Origin: Excoecaria cochinchinensis
Taxonomy: Eukaryota > Streptophyta > Magnoliopsida > Malpighiales > Euphorbiaceae
Length of the DNA stretch: 64,000 nt
Reading direction: 5' to 3'
Assembly (NCBI GenBank): GCA_947683425.1
Contig: CANTUQ010000327.1
Coordinates: forward strand, 149,498-213,497
Shown here: positions 1-12,055 of the stretch, piece by piece
How positions within the stretch are numbered: position 1 is the stretch's first letter
Layout of the letters: every line of letters starts with the position of its first letter
Translations under genes and position numbers: made by a program
The notes under the pieces: model-generated
Told to the model about the DNA's origin: nothing
Database searches by the model: none
What the model saw: the letters and a program-made list of their open reading frames with translations, nothing else

Positions 1-2129
1 AGCATATAGAGACATGAGTCTCAAACATATATTTTCCATATAGAGACCGGAGTCTCGCTTTATTTTCATATAGACCAAACATGGTCGAAACAAGGATCCA
101 AATGGACCCGCATATATCGTTTTATCATATAGCAGCTGCACACACACACTGACCTAAGTAAGCGCTTACTTATCCACTACTATGACTTATTCAGGCTCAA
201 AAAATACAACTCAATAATTCATGTATTCATGTACATTGATCAAAATCAGAAACATATACATATATTCAATTATGAACTTATAATTCATCTAGAAATAATC
301 CATGTATACATATATACTGTTCACATTTTGAAAACATGTAACTTTAAATATTAAATAAAACTAAATACAAATACATATTTCACGTATACATGTGTCTAGA
401 TCAAATTCAGAAACATTTAAATACATCCAGTATCAATTATTGGAGGCCGAAGTACAAATAATTCCCATTCAAGACCATTTATGTTCATGTACAATATAAA
501 CTAGTAAGTTATGTACATTAATTATTTAATCAAGTATACGACTCAATAACTCACGTATCATATCATGTGAATTTCATTAAATACTAACTTATATTTCATA
601 TATACACGTATATTGATCCAATTCAGAACATTTAAATGTATAAATATCAATTACAGGAGGTGATAAGAACAAATAGTTCATATTGAAAAAGTTCATGTTA
701 AATAAATTATAAACATGTAAATCATGTAGATTAATCATTAATCATGTATACAAAACCCAATATTATGCAATTATCCAAAATACAATACAATTTTAACTCA
801 AACATTTGTCATGTAGTGCAAAAACCTTTAAAACAGAAGTTAAAACTTTATCTTTAATAAAACAGGCAGCAGGGGAAGGCTGATCACGCCGTGACCATTC
901 GTCACGTCTCGTGACGCCTGTGAGGAGAGGGAGGAGATGAGTTCTCGTGACACGCAGAGACAGGCGAGAGGTCGCGAGGCGTGACGCTACCTCACGTCGC
1001 GACTTCCCAAGGGGAGGAAGGTCACGGCGTGATGCTTCATCACGCCACGTGACTTCCCACAGAGGGAGGTCACGGCGTGATGTACCATCACGTCACGTGA
1101 TCTTTCTCTCACAAATCTGCTTCTCCTTCCTCCAACTTCTCAGAATTCACAGAAAAGCATAAAAACCAGAAAAATGTGAAAAACAGAGTATAACTCAAAC
1201 TCAAATCCCAGTTTGTCTACATCAAATTTTCATGCAAAAATTCATGCTAACATATATCTTTTGGTCTTCAAAACACATTTGTAGCAATTACAATATCAAT
1301 AACATCTTTTTACAAATCAAATAGAGGTAATACCAGAACATCGACTAATTAGAATTTCTCTTTCAAGCTCATGCGTACTGATCTTATTTAGCAACTCACG
1401 TCATTCTTTTCCACCTAAATCATATAAACACAGAACATTTCTCATACATTTAGATGTACAAACACACATAAACACATTAATATCCAAACTGTAAACAGGA
1501 TCCAGGACAAATAAGGACAGACACTCCCAAACCTGAATGAAGTCCCAAAAATGCCCACTGTATCCTTCTTCAAACCACAATCTTATCTTTCCCTTTATCT
1601 TTCTTTTATCCTCAGAGGCTTGCAAACAAGTAAAACCACAATCAAACCCAAGAATGTAATCTCTATAAACCCAAATCAGAAAGAAGAACCACACAAAAAC
1701 CAGTAACCACTCACCTTCTGAAGCTTCTAACAACTTTAACCTTTAGCTCAAAACTAAAGAACACCCACATGCAGAAGAAAGAAAGAACAGAATGTGGTTT
1801 TACGAGAGAGAGAGAGAGCAAGAAGAGAGGAAACTTTCAGTCTTTTGTTTCCAGCCAACTGAGTTTTTCTCATTCTTCCCTTTTCCTTCACCACGTGCAC
1901 ACACACATTCCACCTGGCACACATGCACGATTACACAAAACCAGATACTCTTCTTTTACCAAATGGTCCTTGAAAAATTACCTTTCACTCACTCAAATAC
2001 AATCTGCCATTTAAAATACTTTTGTTTCCTTGCAATTTAATCCTCAATCACAAGTAAAATTACTCAATTGTCCTTAAATATCCATTTAAAATTGCCAATT
2101 TCCGATTAGGCCACTTATTGGGTGTGACA
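1..2129 (-). mobile_element. LTR fragment (Ty3/gypsy type), window-truncated
   Basis: The stretch ends at the LTR-type terminus GGGTGTGACA and is followed directly by unrelated sequence of another LTR. It is AT-rich, has no credible protein, and has a GC-rich palindromic block about 1 kb from its right end, the same layout as the complete LTR at 10647-13080. By analogy with that LTR it is read on the minus strand. Its other end lies outside the window. Family assignment is inferred from the terminus and layout only. Confidence 0.6.
870..1110. repeat. GC-rich palindromic block inside LTR
   Basis: A local GC-rich island in AT-rich DNA is built from repeated inverted motifs such as TCACGGCGTGATG facing CATCACGCCACGTGA at about 1020-1050, and a near copy at about 1070-1100. 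The arginine-rich ORF reading through 947-1162 is a by-product of these repeats and is not called a gene. Confidence 0.7.
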
Positions 2130-5100
2130 TTAATGATACCATTATTAATAGCAACATCTGAATTACTCATATGATTAATATTATCGTCATACAAGTTAAC
2201 ATTAATTCTTCATTAGCTTTTAACATTTTACTGACAGTCCTAATTTTCTTTAGTTATAAGGTTTTATCACTAATATTCTTATATAACCTCTTTTTAAATT
2301 AACTCATTACTATCCTAAGCTTCCAAGAACATTTCAATTATTTATTAACATTATTACTTTCACATGTACAATATACTAAAAACTTTAAATTCTGTTTATT
2401 TTATTTCCACATAACTAGCTCATAATTTGTTACTTATGTCAATTATATTACACTATCTATTTTCCTTTAATACCCTTTTCTCTTCTTCAAAATTTGTACT
2501 TCAATTATAAAACTTTCAGTGACTAATTAAATTCAATTAATGATGCTTCATAACTACAGTAGCCTCTTTCCATTAATTTACTAACATTATTATTATTTAT
2601 TTCTTATAATTCATTTACCCTATATATATTATTCTGTTTCATCCTTTTTACTAACATTGTCATTACTCATTATTATGATTAATATTATTTTGACTATTGA
2701 CATAATTGTCATTAACATTAACAGTAACATACCTGTATATTTACATTAATCTAGACATTGACATAAACATAAATATCAGAATTAATACTAGTATTATAAT
2801 TATTCTTATTATTAAAGCATGAATTTCTTCATTTGTATTCAATTATACAGTTATCATTCATAATACTTACCAATTGCATTTTAATCCCTAAACTTTTTCC
2901 TAATTTACAGTATTACCTTTCGTTTCCACCTATTTACAATAAATCCATTAATTCACTTATTATCGTCTTTATTTTTTTATCTAACATGCAATTTACCACT
3001 TAGTCCTTATAAAATTATTCTTTTACTCTATTACACTTATGTCCTTAAAAACATTACTAAAATTGCAATTTTACCCTTAGACAATTATTTATTTCATTCA
3101 ATTATTTACATATAATCATCTTTATTTAAAATCATTTATGCACTTAGTATATTTAATTATCCAAATTTGCATTTAGGTCCCTTAACTATAGTATAATTAT
3201 AATTAGGTCCTTATATTATGTCATATTTATAATTTGGTCCCTAAACTATAGCATATTTCTACTTAGGTCCTTGAACTTCCTTATATTTACACAAATACCA
3301 CTAATTTATCTTATTTATTTATGTAATCCACTAAACTATATTCATATGCATACTTCATGAATATAAATAATACATTTTATATCAAATAAACCAATATTTA
3401 ATCCATTTAATTTCTATACACGCAAAAATATTCATAGTTCTACTTAAATCCTTCAATTAGTGGTAAATATGCAAATTGCACCCATAAAAATCCATATTTA
3501 AGTTTTAGTCCCTTGTTATGGAAAAATTACAATTTAGTCCTTAAAGTTTTCTAAACTTACAAAAATGCTATCAATTCATCTTATTTACCTTTTTAAACAT
3601 TAATTTATTATCTAAAATATTGACATTATATTATCATTATTTTTCTTAATCAATATCTCCATAAATAATTTAATTAAATATCAAATTAAAATTCTAATTT
3701 ACTTTGAATTCTTATCCAATTAGAGTTCTAATCCAAATTGACTTTTAATCCATTTAAAGTTCTAATCCAAATTAACTTCTAATTCATTTAGATTACAACT
3801 TCACTTTTTCTTGCTTACTTAAATCACAATTATGCCATTAGTTATTTACTTTTCATACTAAATTCATTACTTATTATATAAAATTACATTTTTACCCCTA
3901 GTAATCATTATTAGTCTATTTATGGTCAAATTACCATTATACCCTTAAAACTATTTATTTATTCCATTTAAGTCCATTTTTCACATAAATATCATTTTAA
4001 TCACAGATTAACTATTTTAAGCTTATTTTTACCATTTTGCCCCCTTTATAAAACTGGCAGAAATCTATGCACTGGATAAACGAGACGTGAACCCGATAGG
4101 TTCAATACAGAATAGAGGGACCCCGTGGACCACCACTATGATACAGATAATAGAAATACTGATTAGTACAGTATTAAGACAAAACAATACGGAGTAGGAT
4201 CGTCATTGGCCTACAGTAAGTGCAAAGTCATGCTCACACCCGCGGTTATGTGTCCCTATGGCTAGCCACTATATCCTGAGCTGGACTTGACTACCAAATT
4301 ACTACATAGGGCATCTATTATTCCATATCCACATTTTTCAATTACCATTCATGCATTTCATGGAATTTCTTCATACTATTCCATTCTTTTTCATCCGAAT
4401 CAAGCAGTATACATTCAATTTTCACTTTTATGCAATTTTATGCCATAAAATCCATTAAATCGCCATAGTACATCGTGATACATACATGTATACCATTCGG
4501 CCAACATGTCATCATTCCACCATAAATTATTTTCATCACCTTTATCATTTATATCGGTAACTTACATGTTCATTAACATGTTTATGCCATTAATTCACAT
4601 CAAAACACATCAAAATCATATTTTTACATATTTATAGCATCCGACCTATGTGTTCAACCTCCATTTTGATTATTTTTCTTTCTGTTATCCATTCTATTAA
4701 CTAGATCTCATGTCATACATCACAAATATACCATTTTTATTCATTAAATATTAAAATATACCTATGAAATCCTAGACATACCATTTGGCCTGCATGTTGT
4801 CCATGGTATATAATTTATTTCTTTTCATTTTAGTCATTCAAAATCTCATTTTTAACCTTCCTAAATAGGACTATGTGGGTTAATTCAATTTAACATGCAT
4901 ATTTCACATACTTTATGTTCAAACATAACCAAAAATCGTACTTTTAATATGGAAAAAGAAGGATATTGTATCCACTAACCTTATTTCCTTGTTCTCCACA
5001 TCTTAAACATCCTTTCCTTGCCTTAGCTTCTTAAAACAACATCAATTTCCTTATATTCCTTAAGTGGCCAAAAATAAACATCAAAGAAACCACCATAAAT

Positions 5101-6107
5101 TTACTTCCTTTATCCTATATAATTACATAAATATACTCTAAACATCCTAAAATATCCATTTGAACCTTTAAACCAATTTAAAAATATCAACTTTACATAC
5201 CTCAATTGGACACATAAACTTTTCCACTTATTTTCTCCAACTTATTCCACTTTAAATGAACTCCAATAACCACCACTAGATTCTAGAGAGGCTGAAAATT
5301 ACTCAGGAGGCTTGGAAGAAATTCACTTTGGCCAAAGGAGGGGAGGAGTGGGCAGCACACTAGGGTTTCTCTTAAGGAATCCAGCATAATGGAGGTTTAT
5401 ATATAGGGAAAATTTAATCGGACCAGATCCAAACAAAGTGGTCGAACCGGTTTGGTTAGATTTTCGGTTTTCGGGTCATTTTTCACTGTGTCAAGGTATC
5501 TATAAGTTATTCAACTTATTTTCCCTCAACTCCAATTCCATCATTATCAGAATGTCAAATATAGCCTCCATAAAAAATTTTAGCTCAATCAAAATCCATT
5601 TGGGGCCCAATTCACTTAAATCGGTCCGTTTTAACACTATTCAGTTTTGCAGTAATATACTAATCTAACACTGTCAAAAATTTGTAAAAATTATTTTAAA
5701 CCTTTACACTTCCCACATTATATCATTTTCATTTCATTTACTAATTTTAAAAATTAGGTTAACGTTTGATCAAACCCTGGTTCAATTGAACCGAACCAGA
5801 GGTAAATTTCAACTTAACTTTTAGGGACCTATTTGACCTCATTTTTGCACCAAATTTTACCACTAGACTCCTGATAGTCAACAGATCAATCTTATGAAAT
5901 AAAAATTTTCACATGAACTGCTGTCAGTTTCAGTTGTATAACTTTACCGATAGGTCACCCATCCTAAAATTGTTATACCTCAAGCACGTTTAACCTTTTA
6001 ACTTTTATGCAATTAAGAGTATTAAAACCATCATATCATATCATAATCACACTACAGGCTCTACAAATTTCACTAATCACTACTAACCCGATATTCAGGT
6101 CATTACA
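2130..6107 (-). mobile_element. Long LTR of a Del/Tekay-like element, 5' portion missing
   Basis: A non-coding AT-rich LTR body begins abruptly at 2130, where the LTR at 1-2129 interrupts it. It ends at 6107 with the terminus GGTCATTACA. It shares with the LTRs at 13081-21096, 21397-47919, 49225-53544 and 57821-61509 a conserved block (here about 4058-4320) and a purine-rich segment (about 5285-5350), followed by a TATA-like motif. The text at 5760-6107 is closely alike to 20765-21096. It appears inserted in a Tat-type 3' ORF, whose sequence resumes at 6108. Confidence 0.75.
5396..5405 (-). promoter_or_regulatory. TATA-box candidate of LTR
   Basis: TTTATATATA on the plus strand reads TATATATAAA on the minus strand. 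It sits at the same relative place as TATA-like motifs at 20415 and 47214 in related LTRs, about 700 bp from the LTR end. Function is inferred from position. Confidence 0.4.
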
Positions 6108-7285
6108 CCCGGGGGCATCTACGTCTATTGTTCCTCCACCACCAGAGACTCATGTAGAGCCATCATGGCCTAGCTCGCCAATGCCTTATCAGCCGGCACA
6201 GTAGGATGTCATTTTAGCAGTGACTACTGCCCTCATCGATTTTGAGCGACGGATGGAAGAGGAGGATAGGGTGCTAGGTGAGCACCTAGATCACCAAGAG
6301 AGGCTGACTGAGGAGCTGAGATAGGGTTTGAGTGCTTCGCAGGCAGTAGCGACTTAGAGGATTTATGAGGCTGTACAGATGGTGGATGAGTCGGTCACTT
6401 CTCTCAGGCTCCAGGTTGAGGTGTTACGGGCTTCTATATTGACTATAGCCGAGTCCACAAGGGAGCTAAGGGAGCAGATGGTACCAAACTTACTAGGATC
6501 ATAGATGCCTCTAGGCGCTAGAGCTCGGAGAAGGCTCAGGCTTTCATAGAGTTAGGCAAGGTGATCAGCGAGGTCTTGGACTTCTTCAGGATATCCGCTC
6601 AGCCCTTCGTAGATAGATATGCCCGAGTCCAGTTTTGGTAGGCCCACCAAGCAGAGTAGCCGACAGCACCACCATCTCCACTAGCAGTTGTCATCTCTCC
6701 ACAGCTAGCAACTAGGGCAAGATCATCGACATTCAGGGGTCAGTCCTCCTTAGCCGGAGTCAGACCATCTACCTACGGGGCCGAACCGTCCTCATCTAAC
6801 GCTCAGCCAATCACTTCTCTCAAGTTTCTGGTTGAGGTGCTAGAGGCTTCTATATCGACTATAGCCAGGTCCATAAGGGAGCTGAGGGAGCATATGGTAC
6901 CAAACTGACTGGGATGACAGACACCTCTAGGCACTAGAGCTTGGAGCAAGCTTAGGCTTTCATAGAGTTAGGCAAGGTGATCAGGGAGGTCTTGGGTTTC
7001 TTTAGGACATGTGCTCAGCCCTTCCTAGATGGATATGCCCGAGTCCAGTTTCGGCAGGCCGGCTGAGCAAAGCAGCCGACGGCACCACCATCTCCACCAG
7101 CAGTTGTCATCCCTCCACAGCCAGCCACTAGGGCCAGACCGTCAACATTCAGGGGTTAACCCTCCTCATTCGGAGTCAGACCATCTACCTCCGGGGCCGT
7201 ACCGTCCTAATCTAGTGCTCAGCCAATTCATTTATCCGATAGTGAGGAGGATCTAGAGGAGCCTTCAGATTACTCCCCTCTGTAG
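6108..7285 (+). pseudogene. Relic of the 3' ORF of a Tat-like retrotransposon
   Basis: Broken coding sequence in the plus direction. It starts in a proline-rich part (about 6108-6200: PPPPETHVEP and nearby prolines) and continues as an acidic, leucine-spaced stretch that looks like a coiled coil (about 6225-6470), with several in-frame TAG stops. The order proline-rich then coiled coil, and the shared CCGGGGGCAT opening, match the 3' ORF of the Tat element at 41430 onward. The N-terminal part is absent, cut off where the LTR ends at 6107. No function remains. Confidence 0.6.
6395..7226 (+). repeat. 416-bp tandem duplication within the 3' ORF relic
   Basis: Two copies, about 6395-6810 and 6811-7226, each opening TCACTTCTCTCA and ending near GCTCAGCCAA. 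They differ by scattered substitutions. The period of 416 is not a multiple of three, so the duplication breaks the frame and probably arose after coding selection was lost. Confidence 0.8.
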
Positions 7286-7574
7286 TGCATTCCAGGGAGA
7301 TTTTGTATATGTTCTTATTGTTGTACAAACTTTACATATTACTTAGTGAAATTTACATTTTGTTAAAATTTCATTTCATTTTAGTGATATGTATATTCTT
7401 GTTAAAATTTCATTTACTGCTTCAAAATACTTGACTCATCAAAATAGTAAAATAAAAAATAACAAACAAATAAATAAGGAAAATAAAGAACAAGAAAATA
7501 AAAGATGTAAAGTTCACGCTTTAAAAGGATCCAGTTAATACAATAAATTAACAAGATCTTTTGAAATTGCAGCA
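7286..7574 (+). other. AT-rich 3' untranslated stretch of the Tat fragment
   Basis: Low-complexity AT-rich sequence between the 3' ORF relic and the hairpin repeats. It includes the phrase CAGGGAGATTTT, which also occurs just after the 3' ORF of the full element at about 41880. No gene seen. Confidence 0.5.
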
Positions 7575-8240
7575 TATAGATTCCAACAATCTGTTTTACG
7601 ACACAAAAGTCAAATCCATCATCAGAAGAGTGTCTTCTATAAGATGAGATGAAGGTAGAATACGTTTATAGTTCACGACATGAAAGTCGAATACATCATC
7701 AAAGGAAAGTCTTCTATAGAATGAGTTGTAGGTAGAATACACTTGCAGCCCACAACACACAAGTTGAATTCATCATCAGAGTGGAGTTCTCTACAAAATG
7801 TGTTGTAAGTAGAATATGCTTACATCTCACGACATGAAAGTCGAATTCATTGTCAGAGGAGAGTCTTTTGCGAAAGGAGTTATAGGTAGAATATGCTTAC
7901 AATTCATGACACGAGATTCGAATTCATTGTCGGGGGAGAGTCCTCTGCAAAATGAGTTGTAGGTAGAATAAGCTTATAGTTTGCGACACAAAGGTCGAAT
8001 TCATCATCGAGGAGAGTCCTCTGCAAAATGAGTTGTAGGTAGAATACACTTACATCTCACTTCAAGAAAGTCGAATTCATTATCAGAGGAGAGTCTTCTA
8101 GCAAAATGAGTTGCAAGTAGAGTATTCTTATGGCTCATGACATAAATCATCACAATTCAGTAGCATTTAATTATAAGCTACATTAAAGGAGAGTCTTTTG
8201 CCATATGAGTTGTAGTAGAATATGCTCACAACTCAATAGC
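7575..8240 (+). repeat. 77-bp tandem repeat array with stem-loops
   Basis: About eight diverged units. The marker GGTAGAATA recurs at 7654, 7731, 7808 (variant), 7885, 7962 and about 8038, a period of 77 (once 76). Most units hold two short inverted repeats: CGAC-loop-GTCG and AGAGG-AGAGT-CCTCT. The array lies in the same position, between 3' ORF and 3' LTR, as the array at 42145-42880 of the complete Tat element. Confidence 0.8.
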
Positions 8241-8267
8241 AACGATCATATGCATGGAAGGATTCAC

Positions 8268-8475
8268 CGAAGTCGTCAGAGCTAAGCCTTCAAAATGACT
8301 TAGTGGCGACAATCAGAAGACATTATCCCCGATCTTCAACACCAAAGTCTTCTGAGCGAAGTCTGCAGAATGACTTAGTGGCGACAATCAGAAGCCACTA
8401 TCCTCGATCTTCAACACAGAAGTCTTCAGAGCGAAGTCTTTGGAATGACTTAGTGGCGACAATTAGAAGCCACCT
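8268..8475 (+). repeat. 75-76-bp tandem repeats with AGTGGC/GCCACT hairpin
   Basis: Three units marked by GACTTAGTGGCGACAAT at 8297, 8372 and 8448. In the better units AGTGGC pairs with GCCACT across an 11-nt loop, and AAGTC pairs with GACTT just upstream. A related unit lies at 53560-53640, next to another Tat-type LTR. The array stops at about 8475, where minus-strand chromovirus sequence begins. Confidence 0.75.
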
Positions 8476-8477
8476 AT

Positions 8478-9345
8478 GATGCTGATCAAACAAATCCTCA
8501 ACTCTAGGCAAAGGATAGTTGTTCTTCACTGTAACCTTATTAATTTGCCTATAGTCGATGCACATCCTCAAAGTACCATCCTTCTTCTTAACAAACAACA
8601 CCGAAGCTCCCCATGTAAATATGTTGGTTCTAATAAACCCTTTATCCAATAACTCTTGTAGCTGAGTTTTAAGTTCCCTCAACTCTACAGGAGCCATCCG
8701 ATAAGGTGCTTTCGAAATGGGCGAAATACCCGGCATTATCTCTATAGACAACTCCAATTCTCTCTCGGGAGGCAACCAAGGCAACTCACTTAGAAACACA
8801 TCACTAAACTCCCTAACAACTGGGATATCCTCAATCTCAACCTGATCACGCTTAGAATCCAACACAACTGCTAAAAATGCCTCATAGCCTTTCCTCATTA
8901 ACCTCTTAGCTTGCATAGCAGAAATCACATTACTCAAGGAACTCGAACCCAAACCTTTAACCACAACAGAGGACTGATCTCTACTTCGTAGCACAACCAC
9001 TTTCTTATGACAATCAACTACAGCCCGATGTTTACTTAACCAATCCATACCCAAGATCAGATCAAACTCTCGAAACGGCAACTCAATCAAATCCGTAGAA
9101 AACTCGACACCTTGAACCAAAAGAGGACAAATCCTATACACTCTCCTCACATTGACACTATGCCCTAAAGGACTGGTTACACAAGCCTCATAATCTAACT
9201 AATCAACATCATGCAACTTATCAAATAACTTACTCTTGCATAAATATGAGTGTGTGGACCCAAGGTCAATTAGAGCATATAACTCAGTGTCAAAGAGTAG
9301 GAACTTACCAGCAATCACATCTGGAGCATCCAACTCATCCCAAGC
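8478..9345 (-). pseudogene. pol: Chromovirus pol remnant: aspartic protease and N-terminal reverse transcriptase
   Basis: The minus-strand frame contains a protease with the active-site-like segment ALIDLGSTHSY (about 9255-9285) and the flap/C-terminal motif DLILGMDWL (about 9040-9065). The linker and RT fingers follow: KAPYRMAPVELRELKTQLQE, GFIRT, WGASVLFVKKKDG and CIDYRQINKV. Translation runs out of homology after PLPRVEDLFDQ at about 8478, before the catalytic YxDD motif, so no polymerase is possible. A stop near 9198 splits the protease. In an intact element it would mature Gag-Pol and copy the RNA. The residues read after DLFDQ come from the neighbouring repeat array. Confidence 0.85.
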
Positions 9346-9432
9346 TCTCATAGCATATGATCTAGCTAGAACCGTCAAGGGATGATCAACCGACTCTGAT
9401 GGAGCTCCCTCTCTAGGCCAACCACCTCGACC

Positions 9433-9756
9433 TCAACCTCGGCCTTTACCACAACTGGCTTGCGGTGCATTCGAGCCCACTCTACTAGCCTCATGCTGAT
9501 CACCAGAAGTCTCACTCAACTTAGGACAGTTAGCCAAATAGTGATCAGTGCTCCCATATCGGAAACAACCACCTGTGAGCCACCTACACTCACGCCGATG
9601 GCGCCTGTTGCAGTGAGAACACTCGAGCAATGCCTCGGTCCTATTACCCGAACCACCTCTATCGATACTAGAACCCATGGTAGAACCTTGCCTCCTGCCT
9701 CTTGAAGCCGGACCTAAAGAAGACTCATCATCCGAGTTCTTAGACCTCTTACCCAA
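9433..9756 (-). pseudogene. gag: Gag C-terminal zinc-knuckle region
   Basis: A basic, Ser/Gly/Arg-rich segment is followed by a cysteine/histidine stretch CSHCNRRHRREC and a knuckle-like GGCFRYGSTDHYLANCP. The usual CX2CX4HX4C knuckle has lost its second cysteine (Tyr in its place), so RNA binding by that finger is doubtful. It belongs downstream of the Gag core at 9853-10539 but is separated from it by frame breaks around 9757-9852. Confidence 0.8.
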
Positions 9757-9852
9757 AGATCATGACGATCCTCCACGAGGGGGATTCCTCCTCTGAGCCC
9801 TCTCTCTTAAGACCGATTCAGATCTCTCGGCCCGCACTACTGCGTGCACTAT

Positions 9853-10539
9853 CTAGTAGAACCCAATACCCGGAGTACTCATCAAAGAAATTAGCATAGC
9901 CATCAAGGACTCATTCAAACCGACCTCAAAATGCCTACACCTAAACTCCTCTATCAGGACACCCTCTGGAGCATACTCAGAAAGACAGTTGCATTCTTTC
10001 TCAAATTCCGAAACAATCATAGGCCTCTGCTTCAAACTCAAGAACTGTGCCCACTTAGCATCCTTATAGGCTTGAGTCACATACTTACTAGTAAACTCCC
10101 TCTCAAAGAACTCCCAAGTGACCGGGTCGGGCAACTCGAGATGCCTATGGACCAACTTCCACCAATCGTAGGCAGATCCTTGAAGCAAAGCCACAACACA
10201 TTCTACTTGCCTATCCGGAGGGCACCGAATCTCATCCAAAACACGCTCTACCTTCTCTATCCATTTCTCAACATACTCAGATTTATCCAGACTAGTCTCA
10301 TAAAAATCCTCCGCACTAGCTTTCCTCATGCTCTCTAAAGGGGCTCTTGGAGCGGTCACTCTCTCTAAGACACGAGCCATGTCCTGAGAAATCTTCAACA
10401 TTGCCTCAAAGGGCATGGTTGTGGCCTCAGGCTGAACCCTAGGTGTTTGAGCCGAAACAGACACTGAAGGATCTACTGCTTGAGGATTCACACTCTCAAT
10501 GGACCCCTCAAGCGACCCACGTATCGAATCAGAATCCAT
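9853..10539 (-). CDS. gag: Gag polyprotein core (retrotrans_gag family), partial
   Basis: 228 codons opening with ATG at 10539, about 100 nt downstream of the primer-binding site, so this start is natural. The N-terminal 60 residues are acidic/Ser/Pro-rich. From about residue 80 the sequence follows the retrotransposon Gag pattern: FYETSLDKSEYVEKWIEKVERV, LLQGSAYDWW, WEFFEREFTSKYV and FLSLKQRPMIVSEFEKECNCLSEYAP. Gag would form the particle that packages element RNA. The frame ends at 9853; zinc-knuckle sequence follows in a broken continuation. Probably non-functional as part of a truncated element. Confidence 0.85.
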   Translation of the reverse strand: MDSDSIRGSLEGSIESVNPQAVDPSVSVSAQTPRVQPEATTMPFEAMLKISQDMARVLERVTAPRAPLESMRKASAEDFYETSLDKSEYVEKWIEKVERVLDEIRCPPDRQVECVVALLQGSAYDWWKLVHRHLELPDPVTWEFFEREFTSKYVTQAYKDAKWAQFLSLKQRPMIVSEFEKECNCLSEYAPEGVLIEEFRCRHFEVGLNESLMAMLISLMSTPGIGFY

Positions 10540-10625
10540 CTAAAACAAACACAAAGACACCCGCATCAGCCAACACAGTCCTAAACATATATCTATGCAC
10601 AACAACACCCAGAAAATGCCTAAAC

Positions 10626-10644
10626 CTAGGCTCTAATACAAAAA
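10626..10644 (-). promoter_or_regulatory. Primer-binding site, initiator Met tRNA type (degenerate)
   Basis: On the minus strand, directly after the LTR end, comes TTGTATTAGAGCCTAGG. This is a close variant of the TGGTATCAGAGC primer site common in plant gypsy elements. It fixes the element orientation as minus and identifies 10647-13080 as the 5' LTR. Confidence 0.75.
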
Positions 10645-11739
10645 GCTGTAACACCCACTACCCATACGTAGGGGAACCCATCCGCAATGGAGTGAGAACT
10701 AGTATGAGCAGGGGTGTCACCGAACAAAATGGTGCAATAACATTCATCCACATAATATGAACATACAGAATTACAGTTGAAATAAAACTTTAAAACCAAA
10801 CCGATCATTCATTCATAGATGCAATAATAATATTCATTACATAACTATTATGATATTACCAAAATAATTACATCTTTTAGAATTACAAAGCGGAAGCTGA
10901 ACAAAAGACAAAATACAATGAGAGTTCACTATTACAAAAAGAATCATAATACAAAAATCTAAGTCCTAACATCAATTCCCTCTATGTTGGCTTAACTTGC
11001 GGCGACTCTCCCAAAAGCTATACACCTTCTGCACCTGCACGAATGAAACACCCGTACTAAGCAATAATGCTTAGTGGGGAAACAAACAATAATAACATGG
11101 ACGGCCATTCACAATGGTCGTCGAGGCAAAACACATACATAATGGCATAAGCTGAATATCATATAAGATATGAACATAATTGAATCACATTCATAAGCAT
11201 TCAAAGGTTCATAATTACATTCATATGCTAACTGATTCATATAAATATAATCATAGTCATTCGAGATTCACATTCTGATAAGCATAACAGAACAAAACAC
11301 AACACCTGCTAACTCACAGTAGTGGATAACGAGTGAACGCATTGCGGTACCTTACGGGTACGAATCGGAAAGCAACATCACATTTTCTCATTCAAAAACA
11401 TTTTACGGAGGGGATCTTAAACAAGATCCAAACACATTGAGATTCGCGAGAAACCAAATAGGGACCTGATCAGGGTCCAGAATAGAACTGAGGGCTGCAG
11501 TTACTGAACTCTATTAGGCATGCCTAACTATCCACTTATTTGACTCTACCAAGTCATGCATAATTCATCAAATTACATTTATATAATTCATAAAATTATC
11601 GATGCATAATACATCCAATTATATTCATATGCTTCATAAAATAGTCCAAGTATAAACCTAAAAGCATCACAAGTTCGGAAATTAAATATCGAAAATCACA
11701 AAAGAAAACTCAAATTGAAGCCAGGGGTGTTGCGCTCGC

Positions 11740-12055
11740 GATAGAGGCAAAACTTGCCCCAGGTCGCGATCGCGACAGTCCTCGCCCTCGCTCGGAGACA
11801 GAAGCACATCTCACTGTCGCGCTCGCGACAGTAAGAGGCCAACAAAATCTGTCGCGCTCATGTGCAGGCGCGTGCTCGCGACAGGGGATTGCCCCAACCC
11901 GCTCGGCAGCCGAGCGCTCTGTCGCGCTCGCGACAGAGAGCTCTCACTGCAGCGGCTCGGCAGCCCAAATCCCCTCCGCCACGCGTAAGGGATGAATTCA
12001 CCGAGCTCTATCGTGATCTCGGAACAGTGTTGTGCTCGCGACAGAGTTGCGATTT
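11740..12055. repeat. TCGCGA-rich palindrome cluster in LTR
   Basis: The palindrome CTGTCGCGCTCGCGACAG occurs at about 11813 and 11919. Partial copies lie at about 11745, 11770, 11850, 11870 and 12035. The block is GC-rich in an AT-rich LTR and would form strong hairpins in single-stranded DNA or RNA. Confidence 0.8.

Noticed and set aside
947..1162. Arginine-rich ORF of 71 codons
   Set aside because: It arises from the GC-rich palindromic repeats of an LTR; no family resemblance and no support for expression.
10626..10644. tRNA gene fragment near LTR ends
   Set aside because: Only the 12-18 bases complementary to a tRNA 3' end are present, as expected for primer-binding sites; no cloverleaf.
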